Assembly: GCA_937926515.1 (NCBI GenBank)
Contig: CALAZZ010000250.1
Span: 1 to 49,152 of the forward strand
Source of the DNA: an uncultured Bacteroidales bacterium
GTDB lineage: Bacteria > Bacteroidota > Bacteroidia > Bacteroidales > F082
Length of the DNA stretch: 49,152 bases
Direction: 5' to 3'
The notes beneath the pieces are model-generated. The model saw nothing but the letters and a program-made list of their open reading frames with translations, had not been told where the DNA came from and ran no database searches. Shown one piece after another: positions 41,163 through 49,152 of this stretch (the first letter of the stretch is position 1; every line of letters starts with the position of its first letter). The position numbers and the translations under genes are program-made.

Positions 41163-42050
41163 ATGTCAACTTACTCAATAAAAGATCTGGAGCGCCTTAC
41201 CGGTATTAAGGCACATACCATCAGGATATGGGAAAAACGTTATGAAATTGTAGATCCCTGTCGTACCGAATCCAACATTCGTTGGTATAGCGATGAAGAC
41301 CTTAAAAAATTGCTAAATGTCTCAATACTTAACCGGCATGGTATAAAAATATCGCACATTGCCAGATTAAGCCAGCAACAGCTAAACCAGAAGATCATTG
41401 AGGTAGTCCGGTCTGACTCGGATTATCTTAGTCAGATTGAGAGCTTGGTGGTTGCTATGATTGAACTGAATGAAGAGCGATTCGAAAAGATATTGAACCA
41501 TTCCATCATTAAAATTGGATTTGAAGAAACATTGTATCATTTGGTTTATCCATTTTTTGAAAAGATTGGGGTGCTTTGGCAAACCGGGACGATCAATCCA
41601 GCCCAGGAGCATTTTATCTCAAACCTGATTCGTATGAAAATCTGTGTTGCGATTGACAGCCTGCCTGCCGTAATGACGGATACAGCAAAACGTATTATCC
41701 TGTTCCTACCGGAATGGGAACTACATGAGATCGGATTACTGACCTATTATTATATTGCAAAGAAACATGGTTTAAAGGTGATCTATCTTGGTCAGAATGT
41801 ACCAATGAATGACCTTTTTTCGGTTTCGCAAACGGTGGAACCCGACCTTCTGGCAACCTTTTTTGTTTCAGCCATAAACCAAACCGAGCTGAATGAATAC
41901 ATCAGTGAACTTACCAATCAATATTCAAACAAACATTTGCTTGTTGCTGGCATGCAGGCGGGAAACATTGATCTTGAACTGGCTGATAACCTGCATTTGA
42001 TCAAGACAGCGAATGATTTTACCAAAGCACTAAGGTTATATGCGAGCTGA
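41163..42050 (+). CDS. MerR-family regulator with cobalamin-binding (CarH/LitR-like) domain
   Basis: This 295-residue regulator starts at 41163; the frame is open further upstream but without sense. Residues 4-75 form a MerR winged helix (YSIKDLERLTGIKAHTIRIW, then YEIVDP). The C-terminal half has the CarH/LitR helper-domain motif W139-x9-E149-H150 and, in the B12 domain, E186-L-H188-E-I-G191, the position of the cobalt-ligating histidine in DxHxxG. CarH proteins use adenosylcobalamin to sense light and repress carotenoid genes. No carotenoid gene is adjacent. The divergent operon contains a prenyltransferase. Confidence 0.87.
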   Translation: MSTYSIKDLERLTGIKAHTIRIWEKRYEIVDPCRTESNIRWYSDEDLKKLLNVSILNRHGIKISHIARLSQQQLNQKIIEVVRSDSDYLSQIESLVVAMIELNEERFEKILNHSIIKIGFEETLYHLVYPFFEKIGVLWQTGTINPAQEHFISNLIRMKICVAIDSLPAVMTDTAKRIILFLPEWELHEIGLLTYYYIAKKHGLKVIYLGQNVPMNDLFSVSQTVEPDLLATFFVSAINQTELNEYISELTNQYSNKHLLVAGMQAGNIDLELADNLHLIKTANDFTKALRLYAS

Positions 42051-42156
42051 TCATCTAACCCGTGATATCATTTGACGCATATTCATTAGCCGTTTACCAA
42101 TTAGAAATAACTGATGTAAACACGGTTTTATGGACTGATCACTCAGGCATAATTTA

Positions 42157-42164
42157 TAAATTTG
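42157..42164 (+). promoter_or_regulatory. Candidate -7 box for GH92 gene
   Basis: TAAATTTG matches TAnnTTTG exactly, 34 bases before the ATG at 42198. This supports that ATG, because a TTG at 42162, which opens the longer frame, lies inside the box. The -33 position has no clear TTG. Confidence 0.45.
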
Positions 42165-42197
42165 CTTGTTCCGGACCCAAAAACCAAAATTGACATC

Positions 42198-45140
42198 ATG
42201 AAAATCAAACCAAGCTTCAGCTATTTGTTTATTATCATCTCATTTTTAATCATTTCCTGTAAAAAGCCTCCTCAGACTTTTTTACCTGTACAATATATCG
42301 ACCCTTTTATCGGAACTGACGGGCATGGACACACCTATCCCGGTGCCACAACACCATTTGGCATGGTACAGCTGAGTCCTCAAACAAGGCTGGACGGATG
42401 GGATGGATGCTCAGGTTATCATTACACCGATAGTATTATTTATGGATTTGCACATACTGCTCTGAGTGGCACCGGAGTAAGTGATTATGGTGATATTCTT
42501 TTAATGCCTTTTGTTGGGGAACCTGTATATAGTCAATTGGAGTATCGTTCACCTTTCAGAAAAGAAAATGAATATGCTGAAGCCGGCTATTATCGTGTTT
42601 TTCTGGATAAACCTTCAGTGCTGGCTGAAATGACCACCAGCACACGAGTAGGATATCACCGGTATACATTTCCCGAAAGCGATGAGGCAAATATCCTCAT
42701 CGATTTGAAGCATCGCGATCATGTTGTGGAGAGTTGGATAGAATTTGTAAGTGATACCGAAATAAGAGGAATGCGAAGGTCAAGTAATTGGGCCAATGAT
42801 ATGGTTTGGTTCTTTCACATGCAATTTTCCAAGCCATTTGATAATTTTGGAATTGAGTTGAACAATGAATTGTCTGAAGGCTTATTAAGTGCACATGGCA
42901 ATAATATTAAAGCTTATGTTGGGTTTTCAACCGCTTCTGATGAAATCATTGAGGTCAAGGTTGGGTTATCTGCAGTGGATGTTGATGGCGCCCACAGGAA
43001 TTTGCAATCTGAGATAGGTGGCTGGGATTTTGATAGATCAAGATATCACGCATTTATAGGATGGAATGAAGCTGTCAGCAAAATTGCTGTTCATGGTGGA
43101 ACAACTGAGCAAAAGAGGGTCTTCTACACGGCTTTATACCATGCCATGTTGCAGCCCAATACATTCATTGATATTGACGGCCGTTATCGTGGTATGGATC
43201 ATCGCATTCATATAACAACTGATTATAACTATTATACGGTTTTCTCACTTTGGGATACTTACAGGGCATGGCACCCACTCATGACGATTATTGAACAAGA
43301 ACGCAGTATGGATTTTATCCGGACTATGCTTGACATGTATGATAAAGGTGGATTATTACCCATATGGGAACTGGCTGCCAATGAAACCTATTGTATGATA
43401 GGCAACCACGGCATCTCTGTAATTGCAGATGCCTGGATGAAAGGCTTGCGCGACTATGATGGAGTGCACGCACTTAACGCAATGATACACAGTGCGACCC
43501 GTGATCATTTTGGATTGGACTATTATCAGAAGTTTGGCTATATTCCTGGGGATAAAGAGCACGAATCAATTTCAAAAACACTGGAATATGCTTACAACGA
43601 CTGGTGTATTGCATTAATGGCTAACGATTTGGGACTGAATGATGTCTATATTGAGTACCTGAAAAGGGCACAGGGCTACAAACATATTTTCGATCCACAG
43701 ACAGGATTTATGCGGCCACGTTTAAATGGTAATTGGCTCACCCCTTTTGATCCGACCAGGATCGATTGGCATTTTACTGAAGCAAATGCATGGCAATATA
43801 GCTTTTACGTGCCCCAGGACATTACAGGATTCATTGAACTCCATGGCGGAAAAGAAAACCTTGCCTTGAAAATTGATGAACTCTTTCATACGGAAGCCCC
43901 TATAAGTGGAAGAGACATGAAGGATATTTCTGGCCTAATCGGGCAGTACGCACATGGTAATGAACCCAGCCATCACATGGCTTATTTGTATAATTATGTG
44001 GATCAACCTTGGAAAACACAGGAACGTGTCCGGCAGATCATGGACAAACAGTACTCGGATAAGCCGGATGGGCTAAGTGGTAACGAAGATTGCGGACAGA
44101 TGTCGGCCTGGCTTATTATGAGTGCCATGGGGTTTTATCCGGTAAGTCCAGGCCTGCCCGAATATGCTATCGGTACGCCTTGGTTTCCTGAAATGGATAT
44201 TTATCTTGAAAATGGAAATATATTTAAGATTACTGCCAGCAACTTGTCAGAGGATAATTATTACATTCAATCTGCTAAACTTAATGGAGATCACTATAGT
44301 AAGTCATATTTGACTCATGCAGACATTATAAGTGGTGGCCATTTGCACTTTGAAATGGGCAACAAACCGAATTCGAATTGGGGAACAGGAGTAGGTCATG
44401 CGCCACAAACCCATATTAATGAGGAGTTGATAGTTCCTGTTCCGGTCGTTGAATCTGAGGATGTGAGGATTAAGGAGCAAATGGAAGTAAAATTAAAATC
44501 CATCATGCCTGGCAGCAGTATTTATTATACACTTGATGGTACTGTCCCTGATCTGGGTTCAATTCTTTATACGGAACCAGTTTATCTATCCGATGCTACC
44601 ACACTGATGGCCAGGTCATGGCATGAAGATTATGGTTTCAGTAATACGGTTGAAGCACAATTTATAAAGATTGACCTTGACCGCAGCATTACCATTAAGC
44701 CACCATTGAACCCTTCCTACCATGCAGGTGGCCCCGAAGCCTTGATTGATGGATTGCGAGGAATGGATAATTTTCGACTTGGAAACTGGCAGGGGTACCA
44801 GGGTGTTGATTTTGAGGCAATTGTTGACCTTGGCACAGTTAAACAGATCAACTACCTTGCTGCCGGCTTTCTTCAGGAAATACGATCCTGGATATGGATA
44901 CCTGTTGATGTTATATTTTCGGTCTCTAATGATGGGATCTACTACCAACAGGTAGCCCGGATCGAAAACCCGTTGCCTGTGGACAATTACGAGGTGATCC
45001 AACTTGACTTGGGGACTGAATTGAACGAACAAGCTCGGTATATAAAAGTGATGGCCACCAGTTTTGGTACCATTCCCGATTGGCATCTGGGAGCTGGTGG
45101 GCAGGCATGGATTTTTATTGATGAAATAATTGTCAGATGA
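42198..45140 (+). CDS. GH92 alpha-mannosidase lipoprotein with CHB_HEX_C and F5/8-type C-terminal domains
   Basis: This 980-residue exported protein has a lipoprotein signal (YLFIIISFLIISCKK; lipobox IISC, with C near residue 22). The GH92 part runs from about 35 to 735: YIDPFIGTDGHGHTYPGA and TTPFGMVQLSPQTRLDGW at the N terminus, SLWDTYRAWHPLMTIIEQER near the middle, and NEDCGQMSAWLIMSAMGFYP in the catalytic domain. GH92 enzymes are calcium-dependent exo-alpha-mannosidases that trim N-glycan mannose. After it comes a chitobiase/hexosaminidase C-terminal-like beta-sandwich (about 760-830, SSIYYTLDGTVPDLGSILY) and a discoidin-like carbohydrate-binding domain (about 850-980). No SusC/D pair is adjacent, so this is an isolated glycosidase rather than a full utilisation locus. 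Confidence 0.92.
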   Translation: MKIKPSFSYLFIIISFLIISCKKPPQTFLPVQYIDPFIGTDGHGHTYPGATTPFGMVQLSPQTRLDGWDGCSGYHYTDSIIYGFAHTALSGTGVSDYGDILLMPFVGEPVYSQLEYRSPFRKENEYAEAGYYRVFLDKPSVLAEMTTSTRVGYHRYTFPESDEANILIDLKHRDHVVESWIEFVSDTEIRGMRRSSNWANDMVWFFHMQFSKPFDNFGIELNNELSEGLLSAHGNNIKAYVGFSTASDEIIEVKVGLSAVDVDGAHRNLQSEIGGWDFDRSRYHAFIGWNEAVSKIAVHGGTTEQKRVFYTALYHAMLQPNTFIDIDGRYRGMDHRIHITTDYNYYTVFSLWDTYRAWHPLMTIIEQERSMDFIRTMLDMYDKGGLLPIWELAANETYCMIGNHGISVIADAWMKGLRDYDGVHALNAMIHSATRDHFGLDYYQKFGYIPGDKEHESISKTLEYAYNDWCIALMANDLGLNDVYIEYLKRAQGYKHIFDPQTGFMRPRLNGNWLTPFDPTRIDWHFTEANAWQYSFYVPQDITGFIELHGGKENLALKIDELFHTEAPISGRDMKDISGLIGQYAHGNEPSHHMAYLYNYVDQPWKTQERVRQIMDKQYSDKPDGLSGNEDCGQMSAWLIMSAMGFYPVSPGLPEYAIGTPWFPEMDIYLENGNIFKITASNLSEDNYYIQSAKLNGDHYSKSYLTHADIISGGHLHFEMGNKPNSNWGTGVGHAPQTHINEELIVPVPVVESEDVRIKEQMEVKLKSIMPGSSIYYTLDGTVPDLGSILYTEPVYLSDATTLMARSWHEDYGFSNTVEAQFIKIDLDRSITIKPPLNPSYHAGGPEALIDGLRGMDNFRLGNWQGYQGVDFEAIVDLGTVKQINYLAAGFLQEIRSWIWIPVDVIFSVSNDGIYYQQVARIENPLPVDNYEVIQLDLGTELNEQARYIKVMATSFGTIPDWHLGAGGQAWIFIDEIIVR

Positions 45141-45233
45141 CGATATCATCAAGCCAGGCTTAGCCCAGTACACTCATATTTTTTCTAAAACTTACACCAA
45201 CTTAGCTAACCTTATTTAACCCAAAACATTTCC

Positions 45234-46013
45234 ATGCGAAAAACAGCACTCATAACAGGAGCTTCAAGCGGAATAGGATACGAACTTGCAATGATCCATG
45301 CACAGAAAGGTGATAACCTGGTATTGGTATCTCGTAATCACATAAAATTGAATGAGATAAAATCCCACATGGAACTTTCATATGCCATTTCAGTCATGGT
45401 GATAAAAATAGACCTGTCTGAACCAGATTCAGCACAAGAACTTTATGACCAACTCAAAAAGGATCATGTGGTTGTTGATTACCTGATTAATAATGCCGGT
45501 TTTGGTTACCATGGTTTATTTATGGAAACTGAATGGCAACGTGAAGAGAAAATGATCAACCTGCATATCACAACTTTGACTCATTTGTGCAAGCTTTTCG
45601 GAAAAGATATGATCGAAAGGGGCTGTGGTCGAATACTTAATGTGACTTCAACTGCAGCTTTTCAGCCTGGTCCGTCAATGTCAGTTTATTTTGCAAGTAA
45701 GGCTTATATCCTGCATTTTTCTGAAGCGTTAAATAAAGAATTTTTCGCAAATGGTGTTTCCGTAACGGCATTATGTCCCGGACCTACAAATAGTGAATTC
45801 CAAAAAAATGCAGACCTGGAGGGGAGTAATCTTTTCAGAATATTACCTGTTTCCAATGCCCGGGAAGTAGCCAGGTATGCACACAAGGCAATGATAAAGG
45901 GTAAAGCAGTTGCCGTTCATGGATGGATTAACAAAATGATTGTTCTATCCCTGCGGTTTGTTCCACGGAAATTGGTTGTGTTTTTCTCCGGCTTATTGTT
46001 ATCCAAATCCTGA
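45234..46013 (+). CDS. Short-chain dehydrogenase/reductase
   Basis: This 259-residue oxidoreductase is of the classical SDR type. TGASSGIG (residues 8-15) is the cofactor loop, and LINNAGFG is the NNAG motif. The catalytic residues are seen in SVYFASKAY (Tyr and Lys, YxxxK) after a serine in VTSTAAF. CPGPTNSEF is the usual PG motif. The C-terminal tail is hydrophobic (VVFFSGLLLSK), which may let it lie on membranes. The substrate is unknown. It follows the GH92 gene by 93 bases, and there is no further evidence of a shared role. Confidence 0.93.
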   Translation: MRKTALITGASSGIGYELAMIHAQKGDNLVLVSRNHIKLNEIKSHMELSYAISVMVIKIDLSEPDSAQELYDQLKKDHVVVDYLINNAGFGYHGLFMETEWQREEKMINLHITTLTHLCKLFGKDMIERGCGRILNVTSTAAFQPGPSMSVYFASKAYILHFSEALNKEFFANGVSVTALCPGPTNSEFQKNADLEGSNLFRILPVSNAREVARYAHKAMIKGKAVAVHGWINKMIVLSLRFVPRKLVVFFSGLLLSKS

Positions 46014-46160
46014 ACTGCAGTTTTAGTTTTTCCTTCCTTGTTCTAAGTTCCACAGTACATTTAGTTTATTTAACAATTTGTTAATATATCGTAACATACA
46101 TATATACAGATATATAGACGGCGTATAAAATATTTTTGTTTAATTATTTGAACAAAAGGC

Positions 46161-46190
46161 TTGACAAATTAGTTATTCTGTTTAACTTTG
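46161..46190 (+). promoter_or_regulatory. Sigma-ABfr promoter of ECF sigma gene
   Basis: TTG (46161-46163) is separated by 19 bases from TAACTTTG (46183-46190), an exact TAnnTTTG. This is the cleanest match in the window to the -33/-7 consensus. The ATG at 46225 lies 34 bases after the box. A second, weaker TATTTTTG is at 46131-46138. Confidence 0.72.
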
Positions 46191-46224
46191 CATAAAAAAT
46201 ATTAAACAAAAATAATAAAAAACC

Positions 46225-46734
46225 ATGACCGCAATTGAATTCAACTACAGTTTAACAAGTCTTCAAAGTTATCTACTTGTTTTTGCCAAACAATTAACCC
46301 GGAATGATGAAGATGCAAATGATCTTCTTCAGGAAACATATCTCAAGGCGTTGACATACAGGGATAAATATACAAACCAAAACAACTTTAAGGCTTGGGT
46401 GTACACCATAATGAAAAATATTTTTATCAATAACTACCGCAGGAATAAAAAAGCTAAAACAATTGTTGATCAGACAGATAACCTTTATTTCCTAAATAGT
46501 GGCGCCGAAGATCGTAATACCAATCCTGAGGTAATTCTCAGCAGTAAGGAGATTCAAATGGGAATTGATAAACTGGATAATGATTTCCGAAAAGCATTTG
46601 ATATGTATAATGAAGGTTTCAAGTATAAGGAAATTGCCGATGATCTTGATCTTACAATAGGAACTGTCAAAAGTAGAATATTCTACAGTAGGAAAAAATT
46701 GATGGAAAATCTTAGTGAATACAATCCAAATTAA
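46225..46734 (+). CDS. ECF-type RNA polymerase sigma factor
   Basis: This 169-residue sigma-70 family factor has only regions 2 and 4. Region 2 is near residues 15-85 (LLVFAKQLTRNDEDANDLLQ, then ETYLKALTYRDKY and FKAWVYTIMKNIFINNYRR). Region 4 is near 110-160 (KALD...FKYKEIADDLDLTIGTVKSR, ending IFYSRKKL). Such proteins redirect RNA polymerase to a small regulon. No FecR-like or other anti-sigma gene follows. The next gene, 197 bases on, is the secreted DUF4397 repeat protein, which could be a target. Confidence 0.94.
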   Translation: MTAIEFNYSLTSLQSYLLVFAKQLTRNDEDANDLLQETYLKALTYRDKYTNQNNFKAWVYTIMKNIFINNYRRNKKAKTIVDQTDNLYFLNSGAEDRNTNPEVILSSKEIQMGIDKLDNDFRKAFDMYNEGFKYKEIADDLDLTIGTVKSRIFYSRKKLMENLSEYNPN

Positions 46735-46931
46735 AAAAAAATTATCAAATAATAAAATGTTTAATAATATAACAAAAAAGTTAGACAATATGAAAATTTG
46801 TTAAATTGATCTTAAATACTTCAATCGTCATAGGGTAAAGTTAATTAAGTCTGGCCCTACCACGAAGAAACTATCAAAAATCAGAACATTAATAATTATT
46901 TTTTACAAATTTCTAATCTAAAATTATCAAA

Positions 46932-49152
46932 ATGAAAACTCTAAAAATTTACAGTTTAATCCTCATGGCCTTACTCTTTGCGGGGTCAAATGTACTGATG
47001 GCGCAAGCAAGGGTGCAAGTAATCCACAATTCAGCCGATGCCGCCGCAGAGGTGGTTGATGTATGGTTGAACGAAACAAAGTTGTTAGAGAACTTTGCCT
47101 TCAGAACAGCTACTCCTTTTATAGATGCGCCTGCCGGTGTACTTCTCAATATTGGCATTGCTCCACCAAACAGCACCAGTTGGACTCAGTCATTCAGCAT
47201 AAAACAAGCTGTGCTAACTGAGGATCAAACTTATGTTATTGTTGCCAACGGCATTACCAGCGCATCTGGTTACACCCCTTCACCAAATTTTAACCTAAGT
47301 GTTTATCCTATTGGCCGTGAGGAAGCCTCCCAGTCAGGAAACACTGATATTCTGGTCGTACATGGCTCAACGGATGCACCTACTGTCGATATTTATGAAA
47401 CTGGTATTGGCGCAGGTCAGATTGTAAACGATCTGATATACGGTAATGTTGCAGGATATCTTGAACTGAGTACCTTGGATTATGTTCTTGAAGTCCGCGA
47501 TGAAACCGGCACTGTTACATTAGCTGCTTATGCTGCTCCGTTAGAAACTCTTGGACTGCAAGATTCTGCAATAGTAGTGTTAGCTTCAGGTTTCCTGAAC
47601 CCGTCTAACAATAACAATGGTGAGGCTTTTGGACTGTTTGTGGCGCTTGCTGATGGTGGCGATTTAATCCCACTGCCACTGGTCAATCAACAAGGAATAG
47701 CGCGCGTGCAGGTGATCCATAATGCTGCCGATGCTGCTGCCGAAACAGTTGATGTTTGGCTGGATGATACCAAATTGCTTGAGGACTTTGCCTTTCGCAC
47801 GGCCTCTCCGTTCATTGATGCACCTGCAGGTGTAGAATTTACCATTTCCATTCAGGTACCAGGCAGCACAAGTCCAGAAAATCCAATCTGGTCACAAAAT
47901 TATACCTTGGCAGAAGATGAAACTTATGTGCTTGTAGCCAATGGCCTGGTTGATGAAGAAAACTATGTTCCCTTTCAAGGGTTTGACATCTATGTGTACG
48001 ATATGGGGCGTGAAGAAGCCACTTCATCAAGCAATACAGATGTTTTGGTCTTTCATGGCGCAACAGATGCCCCGATCGTTGACGTGGTAGAAGTTGGAGT
48101 TGGTGCAGGAACCATCATTGATGATCTTGGGTATGGCGATTTTGCTGGTTACCTGGAGTTACCTATTAATGATTATACCCTTGATGTCCGTGATGAAACT
48201 GGTAGTGTAACTGTGGCATCCTATACTGCTCCACTTTCAACATTGGAATTAGATGGTGTTGCCTTGGTTGTTTTGGCCAGTGGATTTCTTAACCCAGATG
48301 TGAATAACGCTGGCCCTGCTTTTGGGTTGTATGTAGCCCTGCCATCAGGAGGTGAACTTATTGCATTGCCTGTGGTTGACTTAAACACAGCCCGCGTGCA
48401 GGTGATCCACAACGCAGCAGATGCTGCAGCAGCCTCAGTAGATGTTTGGCTTAACGATACCAAGCTTTTGGCTGATTTTGCTTTCCGCACGGCAAGCCCA
48501 TTCATAGATGCACCGGCAGGAGAGGAATTCACCATTGCGATCCAGGCACCCGGTAGCACCAGCCCGTATAATCCAATCTGGTCTCAGAATTATACTTTGG
48601 CAGGTGGTGAGAAGTATGTATTGGTTGCCAATGGTTTGGTTGATGATCAAAATTACATCCCCTTTCAGGCCTTCGACATCTATGTATATGCAATGGGTCG
48701 CGAGGAGGCTTCAAATGCCAACAACACAGACGTATTGGTATTTCACGGTTCTACTGACGCCCCGGTTGTGGATGTGGTTGAGGTAGGTGTTGGAGCAGGC
48801 ACCATCATTGACAACTTTGCTTATGGTGATTTTGCCGGTTACCTTGAATTACCTACTGCTGATTATTCATTGCAAGTCCGCAATGATGCCGGCACAGATG
48901 TGGTGGCCCAATATGCCGCTCCTCTGGAAACATTGAATCTTGATGGAGTTGCACTTGTGGTGCTGGCCAGCGGATTTTTAAATCCGGAAAATAATAACGG
49001 AGGCCCAGGCTTTGGTCTCTACGTAGCATTACCTGATGGAGGTGACCTGATCGCATTACCGGCAATGGATATAACCACAGCTCGTGTTCAGGTTATTCAC
49101 AACGCAGCAGATGCAGCAGCAGCCTCAGTAGATGTTTGGCTTAACGATACCA
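46932..49152 (+). CDS. Secreted DUF4397 tandem-repeat protein (partial, runs off right end)
   Basis: The open frame starts at 46932 and has no stop to the end (740 codons seen). The first 25 residues are a signal peptide (MKTLKIYSLILMALLFAGSN, ending LMAQ). The rest consists of units of about 230 residues starting ARVQVIHN at 47007, 47700, 48390 and 49080. Each unit has two DUF4397-like halves, one beginning RVQVIHNAADAAAETVDVWL and one beginning near TDVLVFHGATDAPIVDVVEV. Unit two to unit three and unit three to unit four are spaced exactly 690 bases. DUF4397 is a surface or extracellular beta-rich domain of unknown function. The end of the protein, which might hold a T9SS sorting domain, is outside the window. 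Confidence 0.9.
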   Translation, partial: MKTLKIYSLILMALLFAGSNVLMAQARVQVIHNSADAAAEVVDVWLNETKLLENFAFRTATPFIDAPAGVLLNIGIAPPNSTSWTQSFSIKQAVLTEDQTYVIVANGITSASGYTPSPNFNLSVYPIGREEASQSGNTDILVVHGSTDAPTVDIYETGIGAGQIVNDLIYGNVAGYLELSTLDYVLEVRDETGTVTLAAYAAPLETLGLQDSAIVVLASGFLNPSNNNNGEAFGLFVALADGGDLIPLPLVNQQGIARVQVIHNAADAAAETVDVWLDDTKLLEDFAFRTASPFIDAPAGVEFTISIQVPGSTSPENPIWSQNYTLAEDETYVLVANGLVDEENYVPFQGFDIYVYDMGREEATSSSNTDVLVFHGATDAPIVDVVEVGVGAGTIIDDLGYGDFAGYLELPINDYTLDVRDETGSVTVASYTAPLSTLELDGVALVVLASGFLNPDVNNAGPAFGLYVALPSGGELIALPVVDLNTARVQVIHNAADAAAASVDVWLNDTKLLADFAFRTASPFIDAPAGEEFTIAIQAPGSTSPYNPIWSQNYTLAGGEKYVLVANGLVDDQNYIPFQAFDIYVYAMGREEASNANNTDVLVFHGSTDAPVVDVVEVGVGAGTIIDNFAYGDFAGYLELPTADYSLQVRNDAGTDVVAQYAAPLETLNLDGVALVVLASGFLNPENNNGGPGFGLYVALPDGGDLIALPAMDITTARVQVIHNAADAAAASVDVWLNDT
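47007..49152 (+). repeat. Direct tandem repeats of about 690 bases within the DUF4397 gene
   Basis: Unit boundaries (first base of ARVQVIHN): 47007, 47700, 48390, 49080. Unit one is 693 bases and the others 690. Units two and three are similar; unit one is the most divergent. The stretch 48411-48462 matches 49101-49152 at 51 of 52 bases, while the 20 bases just before each differ at several codon-third positions, which suggests local homogenisation. Confidence 0.85.

Noticed and set aside
44616..45173. 185-codon minus-strand frame opposite the end of the GH92 gene
   Set aside because: Antisense to a confidently assigned domain; no family features.
48221..48559. 112-codon minus-strand frame opposite the DUF4397 repeats
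   Set aside because: It recurs in each repeat unit because the unit recurs (as at 46949-47176), so it is a shadow of the repeated codons.

Overview
The window looks like chromosomal DNA from a member of the Bacteroidota, probably a Bacteroidales/Marinilabiliales-type organism. The evidence is a secreted protein with a C-terminal type IX secretion sorting domain, an outer-membrane beta-barrel receptor with an N-terminal carboxypeptidase-regulatory domain, a GH92 mannosidase lipoprotein, several families common in this phylum (VTC plus DUF4956, DUF2520, PspC with PadR), few recognisable Shine-Dalgarno sequences, and repeated TAnnTTTG boxes upstream of genes, which is the phylum's sigma-ABfr -7 element. 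No rRNA, tRNA, CRISPR array, insertion sequence or prophage was seen.

Layout. 1-563 is non-coding, possibly with the promoter of a gene leaving to the left. 564-2420 encodes an Asp-box, T9SS-secreted protein. 2594-7049 (minus) is an ABC export operon: ATPase, two MacB-type permeases and an HlyD-type adaptor. 7416-9904 (plus) holds a small secreted protein and a DEAD-box RNA helicase. 9931-10978 (minus) holds a methyltransferase and a small acidic protein. 11443-13966 (plus) is a compact three-gene module of HlyD-like membrane protein, VTC-type polyphosphate polymerase and DUF4956 membrane protein. 14017-15513 (minus) holds a divergent crotonase homologue and a DUF2179 membrane protein. 15729-18316 (plus) holds a conserved 469-residue protein of unknown function and a PiT-family anion permease whose N-terminal half resembles the sulfate permease CysP. 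18342-24909 (minus) is an RND efflux operon in the order TolC, TetR, adaptor, pump, followed upstream by a second TetR gene with a perfect palindrome over its promoter. RNase R (minus) and a TonB-type receptor (plus) diverge from 28122-28510. PspC/PadR (minus) lies at 31011-32955, and a ComEC-type protein (minus) at 33099-35240.

35363-41046 (minus) is a tightly packed eight-gene run: DUF2520 protein, KdsC-like phosphatase, UbiA-type prenyltransferase, Maf, DUF502, SurE, a small membrane protein and LpxB. It mixes lipid A/KDO, isoprenoid-lipid and housekeeping functions. It diverges from a MerR regulator with the cobalamin-binding motifs of CarH/LitR photoreceptors. The right end carries a GH92 mannosidase, a short-chain dehydrogenase, an ECF sigma factor with a textbook sigma-ABfr promoter, and a secreted DUF4397 protein built from 230-residue tandem units that runs off the window.

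Most of the window is ordinary core and envelope genes. The best candidates for under-described biology are the HlyD/VTC/DUF4956 module, the B12-type MerR with its divergent envelope operon, the tandem-repeat DUF4397 protein beside the lone ECF factor, and the two palindromes over the TetR and PadR promoters. All functions are inferred from reading the sequence; no database search was run.
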